A DNA stretch of 64,000 nt, taken from Arcicella sp043769985. GTDB lineage: Bacteria > Bacteroidota > Bacteroidia > Cytophagales > Spirosomataceae. Shown here one piece after another: positions 35,476 to 42,480 of this stretch. The stretch lies in the NCBI GenBank assembly GCA_043769985.1, contig JAYVIV010000213.1, forward strand, positions 8,846 to 72,845, written 5' to 3'. Position numbers and translations under genes: made by a program. Under the pieces are notes generated by a model, which was given only the letters and a program-made list of their open reading frames with translations, searched no databases and was not told the DNA's origin. Numbering within the stretch: position 1 is the stretch's first letter; the number at the start of each line of letters is the position of its first letter.

Positions 35476-35967
35476 ATGAAGTTTGAATTAGTTGAATTAG
35501 AAAATCTATCTGGACCTAATACTACTTTTTATTCTGTATTAGTAGATGAAGATTCAGAAACACTATTTGAAAAATTTTACCAAGAAAATAAAAATACCTT
35601 CCGAGATGAATTGAAAAGTATTGTGAAAACACTTGATATGATTGCACTTGAAAATGGAGCAAGGCGTAGCTATTTTAAAGAAAACGAAGGAAAATTAGGC
35701 GATTTAGTTTGTGCTTTATATGATACTCCAAAATCTATTTTGCGTTTGTACTGTATTCGTTTAGGAAGTACAGTAATCATTTTAGGGGGTGGTGGACAAA
35801 AAGATAAAAATATCAGGGCTTTGCAAGAAGATACTAAACTTACTCACGAAAATTATTTAATGAGAAAATTATCAGATTTATTATACAAAAAAATAAAAGA
35901 GGGAGAAATCTATTGGGAAGATGAAATGACTCTTTCAGGAAATTTAATTATTGATACCGATGAATAA
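35476..35967 (+). CDS. putative toxin of an XRE-linked pair, copy A
   Basis: The 163-residue protein (start MKFELVELENLSG, matching MKFKIVKILDLSG of the second copy at 41883) has KSILRLYCIRLGSTVIILGG near residue 95, followed by ALQEDTKLTHENYLMRKLSD. The LRLYCIR-x-GS strand with a downstream helix resembles RelE/ParE-fold ribosome-dependent RNases of the HigB type, and it precedes an XRE gene as HigB does. The family is not one I can name. It overlaps its antitoxin by 8 bp. Confidence 0.65.
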   Translation: MKFELVELENLSGPNTTFYSVLVDEDSETLFEKFYQENKNTFRDELKSIVKTLDMIALENGARRSYFKENEGKLGDLVCALYDTPKSILRLYCIRLGSTVIILGGGGQKDKNIRALQEDTKLTHENYLMRKLSDLLYKKIKEGEIYWEDEMTLSGNLIIDTDE

Positions 35968-36349
35968 AGCACGAAAAATAAATCTTGATTTTTTAGAAGA
36001 ATTAAGAAATGAAACTTCTCCACAAATGAGCCAACAAATTTCTAAACGAATGAAATTGGCAGCTCAAATTGATGACGTTTTAATGTCGAGGGGTTTAACC
36101 AACCAAGAGTTTGCTTTTATGATGGGCAAAAAACCCTCAGAAATTACTCGTTGGTTGAGTGGCACACATAATTTTACGACAGAAACGCTTTGGGAAATCG
36201 AACGAGTGTTAAGTGTTCAATTACTCACAAGTTCTGTTCCTGCGGAAAAAATTATGAAAGAAACGGAAGAATTAAGAACGTTCATTGCCGATGAAGTACA
36301 AAAGGCATTGATAAAGTTTTTGAGTAAACGAAAATTAGCAATATCATAA
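35960..36349 (+). CDS. XRE-family antitoxin, copy A
   Basis: This 129-residue protein has one XRE helix-turn-helix (about 35-90: DDVLMSRGLTNQEFAFMMGK, PSEITRWLSGTHNFTTETLW). A helical tail follows that may bind the toxin. I use the ATG inside the toxin stop region, so the genes overlap and are translationally coupled. A paralogue with the same GKxPSExTxWLSGTHNFTxETL segment lies at 41573. The gene is followed by a terminator shared with eno. Confidence 0.82.
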   Translation: MNKARKINLDFLEELRNETSPQMSQQISKRMKLAAQIDDVLMSRGLTNQEFAFMMGKKPSEITRWLSGTHNFTTETLWEIERVLSVQLLTSSVPAEKIMKETEELRTFIADEVQKALIKFLSKRKLAIS

Positions 36350-36350
36350 A

Positions 36351-36386
36351 AAAAAGCCCTTTCAGAACATTCTGAAAGGGCTTTTT
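36351..36386. terminator. bidirectional terminator between XRE gene and eno
   Basis: AAAAAGCCCTTTCAGA pairs with TCTGAAAGGGCTTTTT around a 4-nt loop; A and T runs on both sides allow termination in both directions. Confidence 0.93.
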
Positions 36387-36401
36387 ACTATTTTATCAAC
36401 C

Positions 36402-37679
36402 TTAGAAATTCAAACCAGGGAAGTAAGCATTTGCCCCTAATTCCTCCTCGATTCTGATTAATTGATTATATTTTGCCATACGGTCTGAACGTGAAGCCGA
36501 ACCAGTTTTGATTTGACCTGTGTTCAATGCAACCGCTAAATCAGCAATGGTTGAATCCTCAGTCTCGCCAGAACGGTGCGACATGATGTTTTTGTACGAA
36601 TTACGTTTCGCTAAATTGATAGTGTCAATCGTCTCAGTCAAAGAACCAATTTGGTTTACTTTCACCAACACAGCATTAGCAATGTGTTGCTCGATGCCCA
36701 TTTTCAAACGCTTCACGTTCGTTACAAACAAATCATCACCCACTAATTGAATTTGTTTTCCTAACAAACGAGTATGCTCTGCCCAACCCGACCAATCGTC
36801 CTCAGCCATACCGTCTTCGATAGAAATGATTGGATATTTATCCGCCCAAGTCTTCCAATAAGCCGCCATTTCCATTGAATTCAATTGCTTACCGTCAGAT
36901 TTTTTGAAAGTATAAAGACCAGTTTTTTCGTCATAAAATTCAGAAACCGCTGCATCCATCGCAATAAAAATATCTTCACCAGGCTTGAAACCCGCTTTTT
37001 CGATTGATTGTAAAACGATTTCGATAGCCTCTTCGTTAGACTTGATGTTTGGAGCGAAACCACCTTCATCACCCACGTTCGTTGAATATCCCTTAGATTT
37101 CAAAACACCTTTCAACGTGTGAAAAACCTCCGTTCCCATCCGTAAAGCGTGCGAGAATGACTCCGCTTTCACAGGCATAACCATGAATTCTTGGAAATCA
37201 ATCGAGTTGTCAGCGTGCGAACCACCGTTCAAAATATTCATCATTGGCACGGGCAACGTATTGGCATTAACTCCACCAATATAACGATATAACGACAAAC
37301 CAGACTCCTGAGCCGCTGCCTTCGCAACTGCCAAAGAAACACCCAAAATAGCGTTTGCTCCTAAGTTTCCTTTGTTTGGCGTACCGTCCAAATCAATCAT
37401 GATACGGTCAATCATTGATTGTTCAGAAACTTCCATACCCCAAAGTTCCTCAGCAATTTTTGTATTTACGTTATCAACGGCTTTCAAAACACCCTTGCCA
37501 CCATATACACTTTTATCTTCGTCACGCAACTCAACGGCTTCGTGAATACCCGTTGAAGCACCCGAAGGCACAGCGGCACGTCCAAAAGCACCGTCTTCGG
37601 TATGAATATCTACTTCGATTGTTGGATTTCCACGAGAATCCAAAATTTGTCTTGCGTGTACCGACTTAATTCCACTCAT
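36402..37679 (-). CDS. eno: enolase
   Basis: Enolase interconverts 2-phosphoglycerate and phosphoenolpyruvate in glycolysis. The 425-residue protein is of normal length. It carries the motifs ARQILDSRGNPTIEV, VPSGASTGIHEAVELRD, the metal ligand region in ISIEDGMAEDDW, LVGDDLFVTN, and the signature VLVKVNQIGSLTETI. The catalytic lysine region is MSHRSGETEDS. It is monocistronic. Confidence 0.98.
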   Translation of the reverse strand: MSGIKSVHARQILDSRGNPTIEVDIHTEDGAFGRAAVPSGASTGIHEAVELRDEDKSVYGGKGVLKAVDNVNTKIAEELWGMEVSEQSMIDRIMIDLDGTPNKGNLGANAILGVSLAVAKAAAQESGLSLYRYIGGVNANTLPVPMMNILNGGSHADNSIDFQEFMVMPVKAESFSHALRMGTEVFHTLKGVLKSKGYSTNVGDEGGFAPNIKSNEEAIEIVLQSIEKAGFKPGEDIFIAMDAAVSEFYDEKTGLYTFKKSDGKQLNSMEMAAYWKTWADKYPIISIEDGMAEDDWSGWAEHTRLLGKQIQLVGDDLFVTNVKRLKMGIEQHIANAVLVKVNQIGSLTETIDTINLAKRNSYKNIMSHRSGETEDSTIADLAVALNTGQIKTGSASRSDRMAKYNQLIRIEEELGANAYFPGLNF

Positions 37680-37735
37680 TTTGCTTAGATTTTGTTTTTG
37701 ATTTAGTTCTTATTTCGCTTGATTCAGAGGACTAA

Positions 37736-37834
37736 AATTAGACCACGGATTTAACGGATATAACAGATTTACACGGATAAAATATAAAAAAATCAGTAAA
37801 AATCAGTCCAATCCGTATAATCTGTGGTCTAATT
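37736..37834. repeat. AATTAGACCACGGAT palindrome, copy 2
   Basis: AATTAGACCACGGAT at the left mirrors ATCTGTGGTCTAATT at the right, with CACGGAT and ATCCGTATAATC blocks inside. It lies between the divergent eno and thioredoxin genes. Confidence 0.85.
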
Positions 37835-37949
37835 CTTCTTCGTCTTTTGACTTTTTTTGACATTTAATCAATCAAAATTAAGCCTTTTTTCAAAATTGTT
37901 TGTACTTTTCCAATAGTTTAAATTCGTAATAGCATTAATACTAAAAAAA

Positions 37950-38657
37950 ATGAAAAATAATATTCGTTCAATCATATTTTTTACCATATTATATTTTGCC
38001 AATCAGGCAATTTGCCTCTCACAAGTTTTGTCAACCGACGATTTTGAGAAAAAATATGCTGAAACGCAAAACGCTCAACTCGTGGATGTACGCACCACGG
38101 GCGAATATGGTGGTGGACATTTACCAAAATCTCAAAACGTAGATTATAGAAGTCCAGATTTCACGGAAAAAATTCAGACACTGGATAAAACCAAACCCAT
38201 TTTTGTTTATTGTTTATCAGGTGGAAGAAGTGCCGAAGCCGCCAACATCATGCGCCAAAACGGTTTCAAGGAAGTCTATGAAATGGGCGGTGGCTATTTG
38301 AAATGGACCACCAAAATGAAACCCGTAGAGGGCGTAAAACCAGCGGATTCAAAAAATGCGATGTCAAAGGAATATTTGGATAAATTATTGAAAGGTGGCA
38401 AAGTGGTCATGTTAGATTTCTATGCAACATGGTGTGCCCCTTGCCTAAAAATGATGCCAACGGTTGATAAATTAAAGGCAGAATTGGGCGATAAAGTTGC
38501 CATCGAAAAAGTGGATTCAGACGCAAACAAGGCATTAGTAGCCGATTTTAAAGTAGATGAAATCCCAACATTTTTAATTTTCAAAGACGGCAAATTAGTC
38601 ATGCGAGCCGTTGGTTTTCAGACCGATAAGGCTTTGAGGGAGATGTTGGAGCGGTAG
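37950..38657 (+). CDS. exported rhodanese-thioredoxin fusion
   Basis: The 235-residue protein has a signal peptide (to about 24). A rhodanese domain (about 27-120, active-site loop YCLSGGRSAEAA with cysteine near 90) and a thioredoxin domain (about 128-235, redox motif WCAPC near 157) follow. The cis-proline region is DEIPTFLIFKDG. The fused form suggests sulfur or disulfide exchange in the periplasm, with the rhodanese cysteine as partner of the thioredoxin pair. The reaction itself is not determined by sequence. The gene is monocistronic. Confidence 0.9.
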   Translation: MKNNIRSIIFFTILYFANQAICLSQVLSTDDFEKKYAETQNAQLVDVRTTGEYGGGHLPKSQNVDYRSPDFTEKIQTLDKTKPIFVYCLSGGRSAEAANIMRQNGFKEVYEMGGGYLKWTTKMKPVEGVKPADSKNAMSKEYLDKLLKGGKVVMLDFYATWCAPCLKMMPTVDKLKAELGDKVAIEKVDSDANKALVADFKVDEIPTFLIFKDGKLVMRAVGFQTDKALREMLER

Positions 38658-38682
38658 GGGATTTTGAATTATAGTGGTAGTT

Positions 38683-38727
38683 ACTCATGGCATGATATTG
38701 GGCATCTCTCTAATTCATGCCATGAGT
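38683..38727. repeat. 45-bp palindrome ACTCATGGCATGA, copy 1
   Basis: 13-nt arms ACTCATGGCATGA and TCATGCCATGAGT flank a 19-nt loop containing ATTGGGCATC. The same 45-bp structure is found in frame at 58511-58555, and the left arm recurs at 41448. This copy is 69 bp beyond the stop of the HNH gene. Confidence 0.9.
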
Positions 38728-38795
38728 GTTTAATAGGGTTTCTAAATCGTACAATTAAATATTGGTAGAGCTTTTCCATAGTACTCAAAAAATAA

Positions 38796-39479
38796 TTATT
38801 GGTAATTTTCTAAAACACTTAAAATAGCCATACAAAACGGTTGCAACATTCCATTGATTGGTTCATTTACTTCATCTATCAGCGTTTCAACATCAACTGA
38901 TTCGTCATATATGTAGGCTTCAATAACTACTTTTCTTCTCAGATTCAGCCGTTTACAATCTAAATTTAAAAATGAAATAGTGTCTTTTCCTTTTTGAGTT
39001 TTACCAGCAACTTCACCATTTTCTCTAAATAAAAAATGAGTGGCTGAATCAGCATCAAAAGGAGAAACTAATTGAAATTGTGAAGGGTCTTTTGACAGTT
39101 TATAGGAATCACAATGCAGTGGTCTTTCAGGTTCACGTTCACCTCCATTACAGGCTGCCAATAGATTTTGAAAGTCAAAAATAGTTTGCTTGTGGGTTTC
39201 CTTGGGCAAAAAATGCTCAATTTTAGTGTCCAATGGCTTTCCTTTAATAGCATCATTGCAGTAACAACAAATAAAAAATTGCTCCTTAACCAAAGCATCT
39301 CGCAACTCGGATTTGGTGTAATCGTTTGGCATTATTTCTTTACCTAAACTACTCTCTAATATTTTCCATATTATTTCCCCACTTTTACCCTCTGCAATTT
39401 TCCTGTCTATTTCTTCCTGCTTTGCGGACTTCCAACTTATAAATCCATCTGGCTCTACTTGTTTAAGAATTGTCCTCAT
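38796..39479 (-). CDS. PtuB-like HNH endonuclease (Septu-type)
   Basis: The 227-residue protein matches the HNH family seen as PtuB in Septu defence and in retron Ec78 systems. Cys71 and Cys74 (ICCYCND), then IEHF (H89), DFQNLLAACNG (110-111) and LHCDSYK (H122, C123) fit an HNH/treble-clef nuclease site. It overlaps the ATPase gene upstream by 17 bp. No reverse transcriptase lies near, so it is not a retron. Cleavage of DNA or tRNA after ATPase signalling is known for relatives, not shown here. Confidence 0.85.
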   Translation of the reverse strand: MRTILKQVEPDGFISWKSAKQEEIDRKIAEGKSGEIIWKILESSLGKEIMPNDYTKSELRDALVKEQFFICCYCNDAIKGKPLDTKIEHFLPKETHKQTIFDFQNLLAACNGGEREPERPLHCDSYKLSKDPSQFQLVSPFDADSATHFLFRENGEVAGKTQKGKDTISFLNLDCKRLNLRRKVVIEAYIYDESVDVETLIDEVNEPINGMLQPFCMAILSVLENYQ

Positions 39480-41409
39480 TTTTTGCTACACTTTTTTGTT
39501 TTCTACGAATAAGAATATCTGCCTTCAATAACTCTGGTTCATCTGCCCCGATGAGTGTTTCTAATTTTTGACGCAATTGCATGGCTTTGTCCATTTCATT
39601 ATCTCTGATGGCATCAAAATATTCATCTAATTTTGCTCTTACTTTAACAGGACGACTTACATCATCCATAATTGTTTCCAAAATCCATTCATTATTTCTG
39701 CCGTAAGTATTTTCTGGAAAAGCCTTGCCTTCTTCAAGCGAATATGCACAACCATTGGGAACATAACTCAATACTTGGGGCGAATGAGTAGTTACAATAA
39801 ATTGTAGATTTGGGAATAATTCATGAAGCGTTGGCAACAACATTCTTTGCCATTTTGGGTGTAAATGTTGTTCTATTTCATCAATTAACACAATACCAAA
39901 ACCATTAAAGAAATCAGTTTCATTATTTGTCTTTCCTACGAAAATTAGTCGGCGTGTAATGTCAATTAATAATATCAACACACGTTTCTCTCCGTCAGAT
40001 AACTGTTTAACATTCAGACGTTTACCATCTTTTTTAATACTCAACCAAGAAGCTACTTGACCATCTTTTACGGTTTCGTCAATCTCAGTTTGCAGTTCCG
40101 TGAAGTGGTTTTCTGATTCGTTATTTAGCAATGAAAGTCCCTTTTTAATGACTTCTCTAATCGTTTCTAATTCAACACTCCGATATTCAGTATCTACCCG
40201 TAAGCGTTTACGATTTTCTTCATTTTCATACTCAATAAACCAATCAGAAATCATGTCAAAATCCGTAGTCATCGGAATACGAAATGCCATTGAAAGAGCA
40301 TCTTTGTAAATCTCAATGTCCGTATGATGAGAAGAATAGTATAAAACTAATGGAGTTCTGGCTTCTAAGTATTCATTGAAATGTTTGAGAGAGTTTGCAT
40401 CGTTTTTTAGATATAATTCTGGTTCTCTACTATTTGTATTTTTGTTGTGATAGTTAAATGGCTCGGCTTCTTTTTTGTAAATATTAGCCATTTCAGCATC
40501 ACCTAATTCATCATAAATGTCACTTAATTTTTCATGTATATCATATTTCAAGTCATTGTATTTAACGTCATTTAGTAGGGTCAATCCTCTATTTAAAGAT
40601 TTGATAGCTCTTTCAATATCACCTGAAATCAGATATGCTTGTGCATAATAATACCAGATTATTCCTAAATCACCATTATCAATTTCTGACAATTGTTCTT
40701 GTGCATTTAAAACTTTATCAAGATATTGAATTCCTAATTTAGGTTTATCTAAATTTATGTAAGCAATAGCAATTTGAAAATATGAATATGATACTTCTGC
40801 GTATTCAGGCCTTGTAGCTTTTCCCTGTAAAAGTAAAGCCTTCTTTAAATATTTAATGACACCTTCATTATTATCAATTCTGAAATAACAATCTCCAATT
40901 CGCCTATAAATATCAATTAAGTAAATATTATCTAATCCCAAAAAATGCTCTTGCAATGAAACTAATTTCAAATATTCACTTAACGCTTTTTCATACAAAT
41001 CTTCATCATAGGCGATGTCAGCTTGTGCCTTATAATGCTCCATTCTCTCCTCATCCGTTAAATCTCTATTTTTTTCTAACACCAATTTATCCTCTGAAAT
41101 AAATCGGGTTCTACTGGCAGAAAGGCTTTGGCTAAATTCGTAAGAGCGTCTTGGTCCTTGTAATCCAAGAGCAATACTTCCGTAAAGATGTGGATTTTGT
41201 ACATTAAGCGGGTTATTCCATTCTACTTTGTCGTATTTATGATGTTTGTAAAGAGAATCTTGCAAAATCATACTTATACCATCAAGCAAACTGGTTTTTC
41301 CACTACCATTTTGTCCAATAAAAACGGTCAAATTTTCTTTGGGCGGAAAAATTAACTGCAAGTCGTCAAAACCACGAAATCGGTATAATTGTATTCGTCG
41401 TATTCTCAT
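39463..41409 (-). CDS. PtuA-like ATPase with inserted TPR domain
   Basis: The 648-residue protein is an SMC/ABC-type ATPase: Walker A GQNGSGKT at 32-39, signature LSDGEKRVLILL near 475, Walker B GIVLIDEIEQHLHP near 510, and the H-loop VTTHSPQVL near 545. Residues about 135-310 are a chain of tetratricopeptide-like repeats (DEDLYEKALSEYLKLVSLQE, NNEGVIKYLKKALLLQ, DKPKLGIQYLDKVLNAQEQL, GDIERAIKSLNRGLTLLND). These replace the usual lobe between Walker A and the signature. The C-terminal helical tail resembles PtuA. It heads a two-gene operon with the HNH nuclease. Confidence 0.85.
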   Translation of the reverse strand: MRIRRIQLYRFRGFDDLQLIFPPKENLTVFIGQNGSGKTSLLDGISMILQDSLYKHHKYDKVEWNNPLNVQNPHLYGSIALGLQGPRRSYEFSQSLSASRTRFISEDKLVLEKNRDLTDEERMEHYKAQADIAYDEDLYEKALSEYLKLVSLQEHFLGLDNIYLIDIYRRIGDCYFRIDNNEGVIKYLKKALLLQGKATRPEYAEVSYSYFQIAIAYINLDKPKLGIQYLDKVLNAQEQLSEIDNGDLGIIWYYYAQAYLISGDIERAIKSLNRGLTLLNDVKYNDLKYDIHEKLSDIYDELGDAEMANIYKKEAEPFNYHNKNTNSREPELYLKNDANSLKHFNEYLEARTPLVLYYSSHHTDIEIYKDALSMAFRIPMTTDFDMISDWFIEYENEENRKRLRVDTEYRSVELETIREVIKKGLSLLNNESENHFTELQTEIDETVKDGQVASWLSIKKDGKRLNVKQLSDGEKRVLILLIDITRRLIFVGKTNNETDFFNGFGIVLIDEIEQHLHPKWQRMLLPTLHELFPNLQFIVTTHSPQVLSYVPNGCAYSLEEGKAFPENTYGRNNEWILETIMDDVSRPVKVRAKLDEYFDAIRDNEMDKAMQLRQKLETLIGADEPELLKADILIRRKQKSVAKNEDNS

Positions 41410-41447
41410 ATTCGTTTTTTTCTACAAAGATATATAATTGTGGATTA

Positions 41448-41460
41448 ACTCATGGCATGA
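41448..41460. repeat. ACTCATGGCATGA repeat upstream of ATPase gene
   Basis: These 13 bases equal the left arm of the 45-bp palindrome at 38683. The right arm is degraded here (AATTCATGATATAA near 41488). The match extends loosely upstream as GTGGATTA. With the copy at 38683 it brackets the Septu-like operon. Confidence 0.7.
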
Positions 41461-41572
41461 CTCAAAGTCACAAAACTAAACTCATAAATTCATGATATAA
41501 CTTTGAATTTAGTTAGGTAAATATCGGTCATTACATCAAAAATCCCAAACTATAAAGATTGGGATTTTCGTT

Positions 41573-41893
41573 TTATGCTAATTGCAATTCTTCTTCTGGA
41601 ATAATTATCAAGGTTATTCCTAAATAACTTTCAATCATTGAAAGGGTTTCTAAGGTAAAATTATGCGTACCCGATAACCATTTAGTAACTTCCGAAGGGC
41701 GTTTGCCCATGTTAATAGCAAATTGCCTTTGCGACCATCCTTTTGATTTCAGTCCATCGTCAATACGAGTGGCGATGTGCATTTGACGACGTACCAAAAC
41801 CATTTTTGAAGGGTCACGGCGATTTTTGATTCCTTGAATAATTGGACTGGTATGTGATTCAGGTTCGCTGAATTGTTTATTTTTAGTATTCAT
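41573..41893 (-). CDS. XRE-family antitoxin, copy B
   Basis: The 106-residue protein has an XRE helix-turn-helix (DDGLKSKGWSQRQFAINMGK, PSEVTKWLSGTHNFTLETLS) paralogous to that at 35960. Here the flanks are shorter and the tail ends IIIPEEELQLA. It overlaps the toxin gene by 11 bp (the ATG lies within the toxin's last codons), so translation is coupled. It sits between the Septu-like operon and priA. Confidence 0.82.
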   Translation of the reverse strand: MNTKNKQFSEPESHTSPIIQGIKNRRDPSKMVLVRRQMHIATRIDDGLKSKGWSQRQFAINMGKRPSEVTKWLSGTHNFTLETLSMIESYLGITLIIIPEEELQLA

Positions 41894-42374
41894 CTTCGTC
41901 TAAAATTAATTTTCCTATTAATAACTTACCATCATTTGACCAAGCTAAGTCCCCTTCAATCAAGGCATTAGTGATGGTTTTGGAAATATTTCTCAATAAA
42001 TAATTTTCATACTTCAACTTTGGGTCATCTTGCAAAGCTCGTACATTTTTAAATCCCCCACTGCCAAGCAAAATAGCGGTACTTCCATAACGAATACAAT
42101 AAAGTCTAAGTTTTCTGTCAGGAGAGTCGTATAAAGCACAAATACCATCGCCAAGATTTCCTTCTGCGTGTTTGAAATAAATCTCTTTTGCACCTTCATA
42201 ATGTCCCATTATTTCAAGACGGTCAAATATATTATCTAACTCATCAGGATAATTGGTATCATTTTCAAGTAAAAACTCATCAAACAATGTATTAGGTTCA
42301 CCCTCAATCTGAACAGTATAAATAGTAGCCTTCCGTCCAGATAAGTCAAGTATTTTTACAATTTTAAATTTCAT
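41883..42374 (-). CDS. putative toxin of an XRE-linked pair, copy B
   Basis: The 163-residue product starts at MKFKIVKILDLSG; an upstream in-frame ATG lies inside a terminator stem and is unlikely. It shares with copy A the DSPDRKLRLYCIRYGSTAIL region, ALQDDPKLKYENYLLRNISK and a C-terminal LIGKLILDEDE. That makes it a RelE/HigB-like candidate in the toxin-first order. The identical length of copies A and B supports both chosen starts. Confidence 0.68.
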   Translation of the reverse strand: MKFKIVKILDLSGRKATIYTVQIEGEPNTLFDEFLLENDTNYPDELDNIFDRLEIMGHYEGAKEIYFKHAEGNLGDGICALYDSPDRKLRLYCIRYGSTAILLGSGGFKNVRALQDDPKLKYENYLLRNISKTITNALIEGDLAWSNDGKLLIGKLILDEDEY

Positions 42375-42389
42375 TGTCCGAATATAAAC

Positions 42390-42432
42390 AAAAAAACAAA
42401 ATGCACACTTATAAGTGTGCATTTTGTTTTTT
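42390..42432 (-). terminator. near-perfect palindrome terminator of priA
   Basis: AAAACAAAATGCACACTTAT pairs with ATAAGTGTGCATTTTGTTTT. It sits 48 bp beyond the priA stop and immediately before the toxin gene, insulating the two. Confidence 0.9.
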
Positions 42433-42480
42433 TATAATTTCAAATTATTTAGAATCACACTGTTTAGGTAATAAGATCCC

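Noticed and set aside
38796..41409. Retron (HNH and ATPase are retron Ec78 effectors)
   Set aside because: No reverse transcriptase gene or msr/msd-like RNA region lies near; the pair stands alone as Septu does.
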